20,111 bases of DNA from Verrucomicrobia bacterium UBA1211 (lineage in GTDB: Bacteria; Verrucomicrobiota; Kiritimatiellia; RFP12; UBA1067): NCBI GenBank assembly GCA_002309585.1, contig DBXN01000134.1:1-20111 (forward strand), written 5' to 3'. The notes below the pieces were generated by a model that was not told where the DNA came from, did no database searches, and saw nothing but the letters and a program-made list of their open reading frames with translations. Below, in pieces: positions 6,401-10,922 of this stretch (its first letter is position 1; each line of letters opens with the position of its first letter). A program made the position numbers and the translations under genes.

Positions 6401-8943
6401 GCCCACTCATTCGGCATCCCATCGCCATCGCTATCCGTCAGGGCCGACACATAATCCAGCGGATCAAACCCGTGCGACAGTTCCCATCCGTCCGGATAGC
6501 CGTCGCCGTCACTGTCGGGATTAAACGGATCGGTCCCCGTTGTCACCAGCGCGACGCCCCTATCGGCATCGGAGGGATCAAGCGCGATCCGACGCCACAT
6601 CAGCGAGGGGACAACCGTCGGGAACATGACCTCGCCGCGCACGGCGGCGGGATGCCCGGACGCATCAATCAAGACGACGGCACCCGGCGTCCAGCTGACA
6701 TCCAGCGCATCCGTCAAACGGACATCCGTAAACGTGGCCGCCCATTTGAGCGTATTGGTCGCGAGTATCTCAACTACCGTTCCGTCACTCTTAACCGCCG
6801 CAACGGACGGGCAACCCTGTCCGGCGAGATAGAGGTATTCGACACCTTTCGAAGCGGTAAGCGTTCCCGAGATGGAGGAATAGGAAGTTGTCGTGTCGGA
6901 CGAACGCCGATAACCCGTTGCGCGGTATGAATCCAACAGAACCGCCGCCACACGGTTTGATCCCGCCGTAAAATCGGAAAATGCAGTCATCGAGACATAC
7001 GCGCTGTCATTCCCGAGAGCATTCCCGCGCCGAAGCGTTTTATTGGAAAGATAGGCGAGGTCAATCCCGCGTCCCGCAGAAACCGCTAACACGTTCGTGC
7101 CAGCCTTAAGCGTTGTGAAGGCGGAAGCGCGCTGGGTCAGGATAAGGTTGTCGCCGGACTCCTCCAAACAAAGCAACCCACCCGTCCGTGTGATGGCGAG
7201 ATAGTGTAACCAACCGCCGGAAAGCTCTGACACATCGATATCATCCAGCGTCCGTGACGCGCCATCCGAACGCCAAACCCGTAGCATGCCACTCGGAAAA
7301 CGGGCGACGATGGAACCGGAAAGGGATGCCGTCAGTTCGGCTGGCGGCGTATCGAACCACTCATCGGCAGGTATTCCGCCATCCCGGCTGATGAGGACAC
7401 GCCCGTCCGTCAGTAAAGCCGATGCGATTCCCGGCGCACACCGCACAGCGTGGGCGGCGGGGAACCCCGGGACAAGATTCGGTCCGGCACTTCCCCAGAA
7501 AAGCGGCGTTCCCAACCCCGCCTCGGTCCCGTCGGAAATACCGTCATGATCGCTATCGGCCTCGCGTGGATCCGTTCCAAGAACCGTCTCTTCCCAATCG
7601 GAAAGCCCGTCCCCGTCGCTGTCGACCTTAAGCGGATCGCTCGCCAGAATGACCTCCTCGCCATCCGTCAATCCGTCCCCATCGCTGTCGATCAGCAACG
7701 GGTCACTCCCGATAGAAACCTCTTCGCCATCCAAAAGGCCATCGTCATCCGTATCCGCCAAAAACGGATCGGTCCCCAATGCCACCTCTTCCCCATCAAC
7801 AAGGCCATCCCCATCGGTGTCCGGATTGAACGGATCGGTCCCCAAAACCGTTATCGCGATACCCGCGTTCACCCGTCCGCGTGTGAAGGCACAGGCGGTA
7901 AGGGACAAACCGCTCTCAAGCGGCACGCCGCCTTCAATCAACGTCAGTTTTCCCGAAGCGGTCACGACCGCCTTGCAGGGGTCGGTCCACCACGCCGAAC
8001 ACGGTCCCGGCTCCAGGACGATCCCCGAATCCCGCCAGGGAACGGAGGATTGCGGGGAATCGGGCGTCATGAAAAGGGTTCCGTCCGTCGCGAGCGCCCC
8101 CATCCGTCGCGCGCCGGAGGCGAAGATGGATGTGATATCGAAGCCTTCCTCCGTAACCGAGCGTTTGGCGGAGGTATAAAAACCCGCCGCCTTGCCGCTG
8201 CTTCCGAGCACGGCGTAATATCCGTTGCTGGCGACGGCGATGTCACAAATCTCCCCAAGCCCCCAAGAAGCGGAGGGCGAGAGAGCTGTCCCACCGGCGT
8301 TGATCGCGTTCCCGATCCGAAAAGTTCCGTTCGCGAGGAGAATCACATCGTATGCGCTCCCAGCCGAAACGGCGGCAGCCATGCAGTTGGTGAATGTTGT
8401 TGTGGAACGGGTAAAAGCGTTCGTTCCGGTATACTTGACACAGGCGGCGCGACCATTCCGAAGACGGAACAGAAAGTGTCCTTTCCCACCTGAAACGGCA
8501 TCGGCATCCAGCGACAAGGTGGCGGAGGCGATGCCGAAAGCGGTCGGCCACCAGGCAACGGTATGCCCGTCGCCCGTGATCGCGCAGACGCGGGATTCAC
8601 TCGCGACTACCGCCGTGGCGTTCGCATTCGTGGTGAGCAGAAGCGAACCGTCCAAATCGAAAAGCGCGACGGTCCCCGATTCGGTCCGGACAGCGCGAAG
8701 CGTCTCCGTCGCGGTGACCTCAGCGGCCCCCGCAAGATCGGGCCGGAGGACACCGTACGGGTTCGCCGCGTCCCACAACACCGGGATGGGGGAGGTTTCG
8801 GCGGCATCCGGGATGCCGTCACCATCGCTGTCCGGCGGTTGGGCGAATAAAATATGTGGGATGTGGCAGATAATCGCGATCGCGACCGCCACGTTTAAAG
8901 TCAGGGACGTGTCAAGGAAGCCATTGGATGAATCATCTCTCAT
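442..8943 (-). CDS. Giant exported TSP3-repeat protein with C-terminal alpha/beta hydrolase
   Basis: This 2833-residue protein starts at an ATG with a near-perfect Shine-Dalgarno (AGGAGGT). Residues 1-35 look like a signal peptide (cleavage after ILFA), although its n-region carries three Asp and one Arg. Order of parts: one TSP3 repeat (38-50); RCC1-like beta module (about 50-365); TSP3 block (370-476); second RCC1-like module (485-800); TSP3 block (804-1040); nidogen-like domain (1041-1270); TSP3 block (1274-1698); beta-rich part; Cys-rich stretch (1884-1940); CCPC (2029-2032); lone dockerin-like EF-hand (2117-2134); Asp/Cys-rich DCCCPNCD (2293-2300); alpha/beta hydrolase (about 2495-2833). 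TSP3 repeats bind calcium and form stiff stalks in known proteins. A cell-surface or released hydrolase on a calcium-stiffened stalk is the simplest reading; substrate is unknown. No sortase motif, PEP-CTERM tail or autotransporter barrel was seen at the C-terminus. Confidence 0.9.
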   Translation of the reverse strand: MRDDSSNGFLDTSLTLNVAVAIAIICHIPHILFAQPPDSDGDGIPDAAETSPIPVLWDAANPYGVLRPDLAGAAEVTATETLRAVRTESGTVALFDLDGSLLLTTNANATAVVASESRVCAITGDGHTVAWWPTAFGIASATLSLDADAVSGGKGHFLFRLRNGRAACVKYTGTNAFTRSTTTFTNCMAAAVSAGSAYDVILLANGTFRIGNAINAGGTALSPSASWGLGEICDIAVASNGYYAVLGSSGKAAGFYTSAKRSVTEEGFDITSIFASGARRMGALATDGTLFMTPDSPQSSVPWRDSGIVLEPGPCSAWWTDPCKAVVTASGKLTLIEGGVPLESGLSLTACAFTRGRVNAGIAITVLGTDPFNPDTDGDGLVDGEEVALGTDPFLADTDDDGLLDGEEVSIGSDPLLIDSDGDGLTDGEEVILASDPLKVDSDGDGLSDWEETVLGTDPREADSDHDGISDGTEAGLGTPLFWGSAGPNLVPGFPAAHAVRCAPGIASALLTDGRVLISRDGGIPADEWFDTPPAELTASLSGSIVARFPSGMLRVWRSDGASRTLDDIDVSELSGGWLHYLAITRTGGLLCLEESGDNLILTQRASAFTTLKAGTNVLAVSAGRGIDLAYLSNKTLRRGNALGNDSAYVSMTAFSDFTAGSNRVAAVLLDSYRATGYRRSSDTTTSYSSISGTLTASKGVEYLYLAGQGCPSVAAVKSDGTVVEILATNTLKWAATFTDVRLTDALDVSWTPGAVVLIDASGHPAAVRGEVMFPTVVPSLMWRRIALDPSDADRGVALVTTGTDPFNPDSDGDGYPDGWELSHGFDPLDYVSALTDSDGDGMPNEWAMYHGLSLASADADGDGLSNVEEFQKGTDPNNPDSDGDGMPDGWEVRQGLNPLNGDGSETEADLDGDGLSNLREFMFGSNPRKPDTDNDGLADGCEVDLYGTSPILADTDGDGMADGYEVSTAHTVYVRTVEGLRMATSHTDPVSADSDGDGIGDRVELAMTHGGDGFASSTDPATADSDGDGLTDGEELSGWHKLASFVWPNADDAAWVCPDKLVYASLSVNLPFPVTFGGVAYTRAVVSSDGIVWFPPAGDTSTSIPFVTRYLHWCSNTGEIVEKANYSESGSRYVATIRRHTLSSGVAICAFDASLSKSAFDLFAVGTPGHRLIVFRWRDAEYTFATQTVAKKTFALIVSEGENSGVMLSYDNGFPSRTCSIGTTAGIRPDDFISVTADDFAHGVSRTYRIGTDGAIANGDSLFCGFGCGTNPLHWDTDGDGLPDGWEKANGLNPLNAADASQDMDRDGLSNLQEYLSGTDVRLADTDGDGLPDGWEVARGFNPLDPDDAVSDPDGDGLNTVTEYGLGTDPFRADTDGDGLSDRGEVQWGTNPLKRDTDGDGLSDGEEWDLGTSPLHADTDGDGLADKRELELGTDPVNPDSDGDTLSDYDEIHIYGSDPLNADTDGDGISDAVAVFYGLDPTGQDAEKDTDGDGMTDREEILNGSDLSNPDTDGDGIPDGWEYHHGLSPVEASDAVLDLDGDGIINIREFRMGLDPEAGDTDNDGVSDGEEVAWGTDPLKTDSDGDGLLDGDERLLDTDPNDPDTDNDGLIDGVEAFNLDWGISPISQDADRDGVSDYDCWKYRGQLDNTDADGMIYRDKLVQGLPIGIDTKRDSDNDGWSDYLEKMAGDETDAYNRNKIPVGSDGILDVMEVTVSIWDKLADPVLLQIGDVRVILYEAGTYTVQIPAGVCHPVRLTGRQNMSVQLQLSITDNGCFVLDDPSGIFTAYGVQPPSELVTRHTVREGTLYRPRIKINLDGGSCFHGNRQVLTLAGRILPEECGGTVHWTFVESENEPVFRPVVNVRREDAGHTARFTWVGSGIGCRYYDVPITQCTRHDLTQNGPLWCDWHDCEHALCACDGYQPDPDTWCFFHGCPVRDCPTDDEDIVAETLIWQGPSGEPGMENPDDSQGADPDPPKDGRPRFKGHAAGSLAVNNDDDNGNGIEDRHDNDIMQEDDLKRFIPLAEPICCPCLGHPKPEWATLEMTSGMKLFPNPIKDPAEGLPSVHYPTKPVYMEGLTPSQSPGDQSVIFDWKGTSCNPYATTNLFTVYSVRLIPDLDGNGNVDSADRALVRQMPEQLGWSMAVEQGKRRPVRFQCDVSMQGTISLRLKEGKGIFKLYDSPNPDANAIEEFDSPATGSDKSRLFWIEATDVGAGLLMATYEGTGLAEGYACQAELKLTALDLRIAGDGGERDQVINFDDPDDTNIVFWVNNDYDVIHDKDDEEAYHEDDRSDCCCPNCDDDVIGALEDKRNQNFVVEKGVTRYCYRDLEDFDRLHIRIPEPLATMDNLTYEFRFVPSEGNPSINLFNAKQPDLFYLQVTNDFSAIDMQMKERRIVTINNVWNEISKDDYVFEERNNFLYEGKTEGKGTLVFRVRSDDLVLAETSLTMALYEVSKLIDTYQIDHTPATMAPDGDEYLLEVGDYRMPPASVKMPWNSNTNDVVLLVLGWNVDVPEEKSWRDALFKRLFWHGYKGRTAAFIWPKLWGFTMSDAFSDGPHFDRSEHRAWLSASKAAGLISNLLEQCQHVTVIAHSQGNVVVSEALKELAESGGDCNRITYIACQGAISAHCFTTQFDEDAEKIAHHLDVFSASMKFAKLAGDVWRLMTPNYVPDIQGHYPNGLDTESPYLNGCLTNLKHTVNFYNRMDYALNIWIVNNASKPDNLAYDFTYSKSAACYYRESKDTSGTIREIPIFPATDVCARWCVFAFVAYTRSLAIGQLNMNGVFNRSCDLAKDYWFQKTHYYHSLEFRSNILDTYGFWDDIVNEITQKGEINE
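445..1461 (-). other. C-terminal alpha/beta hydrolase domain of the giant protein
   Basis: Residues about 2495-2833. A hydrophobic strand VVLLVLGWNVD (2501-2511) resembles the oxyanion-hole strand that in relatives often reads HGWN; here Leu replaces the His. The nucleophile elbow is VIAHSQGN with Ser2592. Likely acid and base are Asp2705 (NRMDYAL) and His2803 (YYHSLEF), assigned by position and not proven. Relatives act as esterases, lipases or amidases; the substrate here cannot be told. The DNA of this part is visibly AT-richer than the 5' part of the same gene. Confidence 0.75.
3850..5124 (-). repeat. TSP3 calcium-binding repeat block C
   Basis: Residues 1274-1698 hold about 18 units of roughly 20-28 residues with the form DTDGDGLSDGEE...GTDPL. 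Asp spacing matches thrombospondin type 3 calcium loops. Two unit types alternate in places: a short one ending GTDPL and a longer one with DGWE...GLNPL. The last units degenerate (TDADGMIYRD at 1651-1660), as expected at an array edge. Confidence 0.9.
5134..5823 (-). other. Nidogen-like beta domain inserted between TSP3 blocks
   Basis: Residues 1041-1270. The stretch LPFPVTFGGVAYTRAVVSSD followed by GIVWFP fits the pattern of domains described as F-F-G...Y...V.VSSNG.I.F, then HRLIVFRWRDAEY and a later LIVSEGENSGVMLSYDNG echo the usual 'IVEW...F.VILYE.G.I.F.Y' order, ending in an SIGTTAGI strand. This matches nidogen-like or related bacterial beta-sandwich domains that often sit beside TSP3 repeats. 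It may bind other surface molecules; no catalytic residues are apparent. Confidence 0.5.
5824..6534 (-). repeat. TSP3 calcium-binding repeat block B
   Basis: Residues 804-1040 hold about nine units, again alternating DGWE and EEF types. Two units carry longer insertions (around 966-990 and 1003-1023) that lengthen the spacing between calcium loops. Confidence 0.85.
6544..7491 (-). other. Second RCC1-like beta module
   Basis: Residues about 485-800. Short strands recur with patterns such as VRCAPGIASALLTDGRVLIS, HYLAITRTGGLLCLEES, VAAVKSDGTVVEI and AVVLIDASGHPAAV, the 'a.l.dGtv..wG' style of RCC1-like propellers. It is followed at once by TGTDPFNPDSDGDG, just as the first module is followed by LGTDPFNPDTDGDG, so the two look like copies of one module-plus-repeat unit. 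The exact blade number cannot be settled by eye. Confidence 0.5.
7516..7836 (-). repeat. TSP3 calcium-binding repeat block A
   Basis: Residues 370-476 hold five regular 22-residue units (DSDGDGLTDGEEVILASDPL type). The last unit carries His in the loop (DSDHDG) and runs into the second RCC1-like module. Confidence 0.9.
7849..8796 (-). other. First RCC1-like beta module
   Basis: Residues about 50-365, between the single N-terminal TSP3 unit and block A. Recurrent strands include TLRAVRTESGTVALFDLDGS, VCAITGDGHTVAWW, YDVILLANGTFRIGN, MGALATDGTLFM and KAVVTASGKLTLIEGG. These suit an RCC1-like propeller or a related beta-repeat fold; it is a weak, pattern-based call. Confidence 0.5.
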
Positions 8944-8948
8944 GGTAC

Positions 8949-8955
8949 ACCTCCT
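8949..8955 (-). promoter_or_regulatory. Shine-Dalgarno of the giant gene
   Basis: The minus strand reads AGGAGGT five bases before the ATG at 8941-8943. It fixes the start even though the resulting signal peptide has an unusually acidic n-region. Confidence 0.85.
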
Positions 8956-8972
8956 GCTTTTAGTTTAATTTC

Positions 8973-9002
8973 ATAAAAGCAATTGTCCTTTCTATTTGTC
9001 AA
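8973..9002 (-). promoter_or_regulatory. Sigma70-type promoter of the giant gene
   Basis: A perfect -35 TTGACA (8997-9002, minus strand) is followed after 18 bases by TTTTAT (8973-8978), within an AT-rich stretch unlike the surrounding DNA. The leader to the ATG is about 20-25 bases. The -10 match is only moderate. Confidence 0.55.
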
Positions 9003-9035
9003 CACCTTTTTTGAAAAAAATCATTTCCGTTAATC

Positions 9036-9240
9036 TTTTCCCTCCCAATCCCCTCTCTTGAGGGGTTAAGGAGACCATCGGTCTCCCCCCAACCACCCAA
9101 CCAAGACACAAGTGTTCAATCTTCAGTGATCAATGCTCAGTGCTCAACCAAACCACCAAACCACCTAACTACCCAATCACCTAACCACTCCGCCACCCCC
9201 TAAACGTTGAGGGTTGAGCGTTGAGCATTGAGGGGGTGTC
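9036..9240. repeat. Degenerate 7- and 8-base tandem repeats in the intergenic spacer
   Basis: Between the two divergent genes the sequence falls into short periods. Heptads: GTTCAAT, CTTCAGT, GATCAAT, GCTCAGT, GCTCAAC (9114-9148) and GTTGAGG, GTTGAGC, GTTGAGC, ATTGAGG (9206-9233). Octads: ACCAAACC twice, ACCTAACT, ACCCAATC, ACCTAACC (9147-9186). The two heptad runs are mutually inverted: 9130-9149 and the reverse complement of 9212-9231 agree at 18 of 20 bases, so they could pair around the octads. Small hairpins sit at 9050-9065 (CCCCTC/GAGGGG) and 9070-9086. No ORF is credible here. Confidence 0.8.
9070..9086. repeat. Perfect 7-bp palindrome GGAGACC-ATC-GGTCTCC
   Basis: Preceded by GGTTAAG. 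A decayed version of the same arrangement, GTTAAGC then GAGACTTCGGTCAC, lies at 16887-16907. It may be an operator, a hairpin or simply part of the repeat family; no poly-T follows, so it is not a typical terminator. Confidence 0.5.
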
Positions 9241-9255
9241 TCTTCCGAGTTGCTA

Positions 9256-9285
9256 TTGACCTGGCGGGGTATCATAGGGGATAAT
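9256..9285 (+). promoter_or_regulatory. Promoter of the alcohol dehydrogenase gene
   Basis: TTGACC (9256-9261), an 18-base spacer, then GATAAT (9280-9285), five of six at each box. Predicted start of transcription is near 9292, giving a leader of about 65 bases that holds a small imperfect hairpin (TAACCGCC/GGCGGGGTTA). Confidence 0.6.
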
Positions 9286-9343
9286 GTCCGCATAACCGCC
9301 CTTGGCGGGGTTACACCCGGCTTTTCATTCACGGAACCGGCAA

Positions 9344-9351
9344 GAGAGGAG
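9344..9351 (+). promoter_or_regulatory. Shine-Dalgarno deciding the dehydrogenase start
   Basis: GAGAGGAG lies six bases before the ATG at 9358. An in-frame ATG at 9250 is rejected because it lies upstream of the promoter -10 box and adds 36 residues not found in the family. Confidence 0.75.
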
Positions 9352-9357
9352 AAACGC

Positions 9358-10539
9358 ATGAAAGACTTTGATTTCTGGGCACCGACTTATTTCGCGTTCG
9401 GCAGGGGCAAGGAAGCGCGCGCGGGTGAGCTCGTGCGGCAGTTCGGCGGCCGGAAGGCGCTCATCCACTATGGCGGCGGAAGCGCGATACGAAGCGGTTT
9501 GATCGATCGGGTCAAAGTATCGCTGACGCAGGCCGGAGTCGCGTTTGAGGAACTCGGCGGCGTGATGCCCAACCCGCGCAGCGGCCTCGTCGAAGAGGGC
9601 GTCCGCCTCGCGCTGGACCGCAAAATCGATTTCATCCTCGCCGTCGGCGGCGGGAGCGTCATCGACTCCTCAAAGGCGATCGCCATCGGCGCGGCGAACG
9701 GCGGTGCATGGCGGCATTTCTACGTCGGACGCGAGGTGAAGGTCCGGCCGGCGATCCCCGCCGCGCTCCCGGTGGGCGTGGTGCTGACGATCGCCGCGGC
9801 GGGAAGCGAGGGGTCGCCCAACAGCATCATCACACTGGAGCCGGAGAACCTGAAGCGCGGGGCTGGCTCGAACATCCTGCGTCCGAAGTTCGCGGTCATG
9901 AACCCCGAACTGACCATGACGCTTCCCCCGTTCCAGACGGCCTGCGGCCTCGCGGACATGTTCGCGCACCTGTGCGAGCGCTACTTCTCGCCGACGACAG
10001 ACGTCGCCCTCACCGACAGCCTGTGCGAAGCGGTGATGCGCACGATTGTCGGGGAGAGCGTGAAGGTCATGGCGAATCCCGCCGACTATCAGGCGCGGGC
10101 CAACATCATGTGGGCCGGAACGCTCGCCCACAACGACATCTGCGGGGTCGGGCGCGAGCAGGACTGGGCGAGCCACGGCATCGAGCATGAGCTTTCCGCG
10201 CTCTATGACTGCGCCCACGGCGCGGGGCTCGCCGTTGTCATGCCCGCCTGGATGACATACGTCCATAAGGTTGACACGGCGCGCTTCGCCCGCTTCGCGC
10301 GGGCCGTCTTCGGGGTGGGCATCGGCGAACCCGACGGACAGGCCGCGCTCGACGGGATCGCGGCGTTCCGCGGATGGCTCAAATCGCTCGGGCTGCCGCT
10401 CACCTTCGCGGAACTCGGCGCCAGGGAGGAGGACATCCCCCTTCTCGTCTGGACCCTCAACCTGAACGGCAACACCCTCGGCGGTTTCAAACCGCTCAAC
10501 GACGCCGACATCACGGCGATCTACCGGCTCTGCCTGTGA
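9358..10539 (+). CDS. Iron-containing alcohol dehydrogenase, YqhD/BdhA type
   Basis: The 393-residue product fits the usual 385-390 residues of NAD(P)H-dependent butanol or aldehyde reductases. Residues 36-42 (IHYGGGS) and 94-103 (LAVGGGSVID) are the nucleotide-binding GGGS motifs. Metal ligands by family alignment are Asp200 (GLAD), His204, His277 (HEL) and His287. The segment RANIMWAG (247-254) followed by QDWASHGIEHEL (268-279) closely parallels E. coli YqhD. It likely reduces aldehydes to alcohols in the cytoplasm to re-oxidise NAD(P)H during fermentation; exact substrate is unclear. It stands alone, with its own promoter, between two repeat-filled spacers. GC is visibly higher than in the end of the giant gene. 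Confidence 0.93.
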   Translation: MKDFDFWAPTYFAFGRGKEARAGELVRQFGGRKALIHYGGGSAIRSGLIDRVKVSLTQAGVAFEELGGVMPNPRSGLVEEGVRLALDRKIDFILAVGGGSVIDSSKAIAIGAANGGAWRHFYVGREVKVRPAIPAALPVGVVLTIAAAGSEGSPNSIITLEPENLKRGAGSNILRPKFAVMNPELTMTLPPFQTACGLADMFAHLCERYFSPTTDVALTDSLCEAVMRTIVGESVKVMANPADYQARANIMWAGTLAHNDICGVGREQDWASHGIEHELSALYDCAHGAGLAVVMPAWMTYVHKVDTARFARFARAVFGVGIGEPDGQAALDGIAAFRGWLKSLGLPLTFAELGAREEDIPLLVWTLNLNGNTLGGFKPLNDADITAIYRLCL

Positions 10540-10548
10540 GGAAAACGG

Positions 10549-10621
10549 GGAAGAGGGAACAGGGAATGGGGAACGGGGAAGAGTGGTTGGGTGGTGCTGG
10601 ACAATTACTCAACGCTCAACC
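10549..10621. repeat. Heptad repeats downstream of the dehydrogenase
   Basis: Five G-rich heptads in register: GGAAGAG, GGAACAG, GGAATGG, GGAACGG, GGAAGAG (10549-10583), then TGGTTGG and an octad-like GGTTGGGT, which is the complement of the ACCCAACC octads at 9090-9103. After a short break come CTCAACG and CTCAACC (10608-10621), the reverse complement of the GTTGAG heptads at 9206-9233. They begin only nine bases after the stop codon. Confidence 0.75.
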
Positions 10622-10631
10622 CTTTTCGTGT

Positions 10632-10649
10632 GCCGTACCCGGCTTTTTT
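10632..10649 (+). terminator. Possible weak rho-independent terminator
   Basis: GCCG, loop TACC, CGGC, then six T. The stem is only four base pairs, so termination would be weak; it lies about 90 bases after the dehydrogenase stop. Confidence 0.35.
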
Positions 10650-10692
10650 CGTGTCCCAAGAGAAACGCGGGCCAACTCGCCCGCGCATACAA

Positions 10693-10811
10693 GAAAAGTT
10701 GAGGCAGTTGTAAAACGTGATGTGGCAAGGGCGCCCTCGCCCTTGCAGCAAGGCCGAGGCGGCCTTGCCACATCGGTCACGGTAGGTTTTGCAATTGCCT
10801 CTGTCGTTTTC
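10693..10811. repeat. MITE-like palindromic element with nested double hairpin
   Basis: The core 10719-10774 starts GATGTGGCAAGG and ends CCTTGCCACATC, an outer stem of about 17 base pairs with one mismatch. Inside it are two perfect small hairpins: GCAAGGGCG/CGCCCTTGC and GCAAGGCC/GGCCTTGC. Outside the core the flanks stay inverted but imperfect (left GAGGCAGTTGTAAAAC, right reverse complement GAGGCAATTGCAAAAC), so the whole is roughly 120 bases. No coding capacity. It resembles REP/MITE elements, or a folded RNA; no copy of it was seen elsewhere in the window. Confidence 0.65.
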
Positions 10812-10882
10812 AACCATCATGAACTCCGACGGTGAATTGCGCCCTCCGCCCAAACCGCACACAAACGCGCCAATCGGGTTCC

Positions 10883-10911
10883 TTGACATCCCCCCGTAGG
10901 TTTGAGATAGT
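10883..10911 (+). promoter_or_regulatory. Promoter of the apgM-led cluster
   Basis: TTGACA (10883-10888), a 17-base spacer, then GATAGT (10906-10911). Transcription should begin near 10917-10919, only four to six bases before the ATG at 10923, so the mRNA would be almost leaderless. No clear Shine-Dalgarno precedes that ATG, which agrees. Confidence 0.6.
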
Positions 10912-10922
10912 AATACACCATC

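Noticed and set aside
3850..7836. TSP3 repeats as a DNA-level tandem satellite
   Set aside because: Units vary in length and codon use; conservation follows the protein calcium loop rather than the DNA.
8973..9060. Hairpin CCCCTC/GAGGGG at 9050-9065 as a terminator
   Set aside because: It sits between two divergent genes, so nothing upstream needs terminating, and no T-run follows on either strand.
9036..9240. Possible CRISPR array or tRNA in the first spacer
   Set aside because: Repeats have 7- and 8-base periods without spacers; no cloverleaf or conserved T-loop sequence found.
10660..10690. CGCGGGC/GCCCGCG hairpin as the dehydrogenase terminator
   Set aside because: Stem is good but no T-run follows; the weaker hairpin with six T just upstream fits better.
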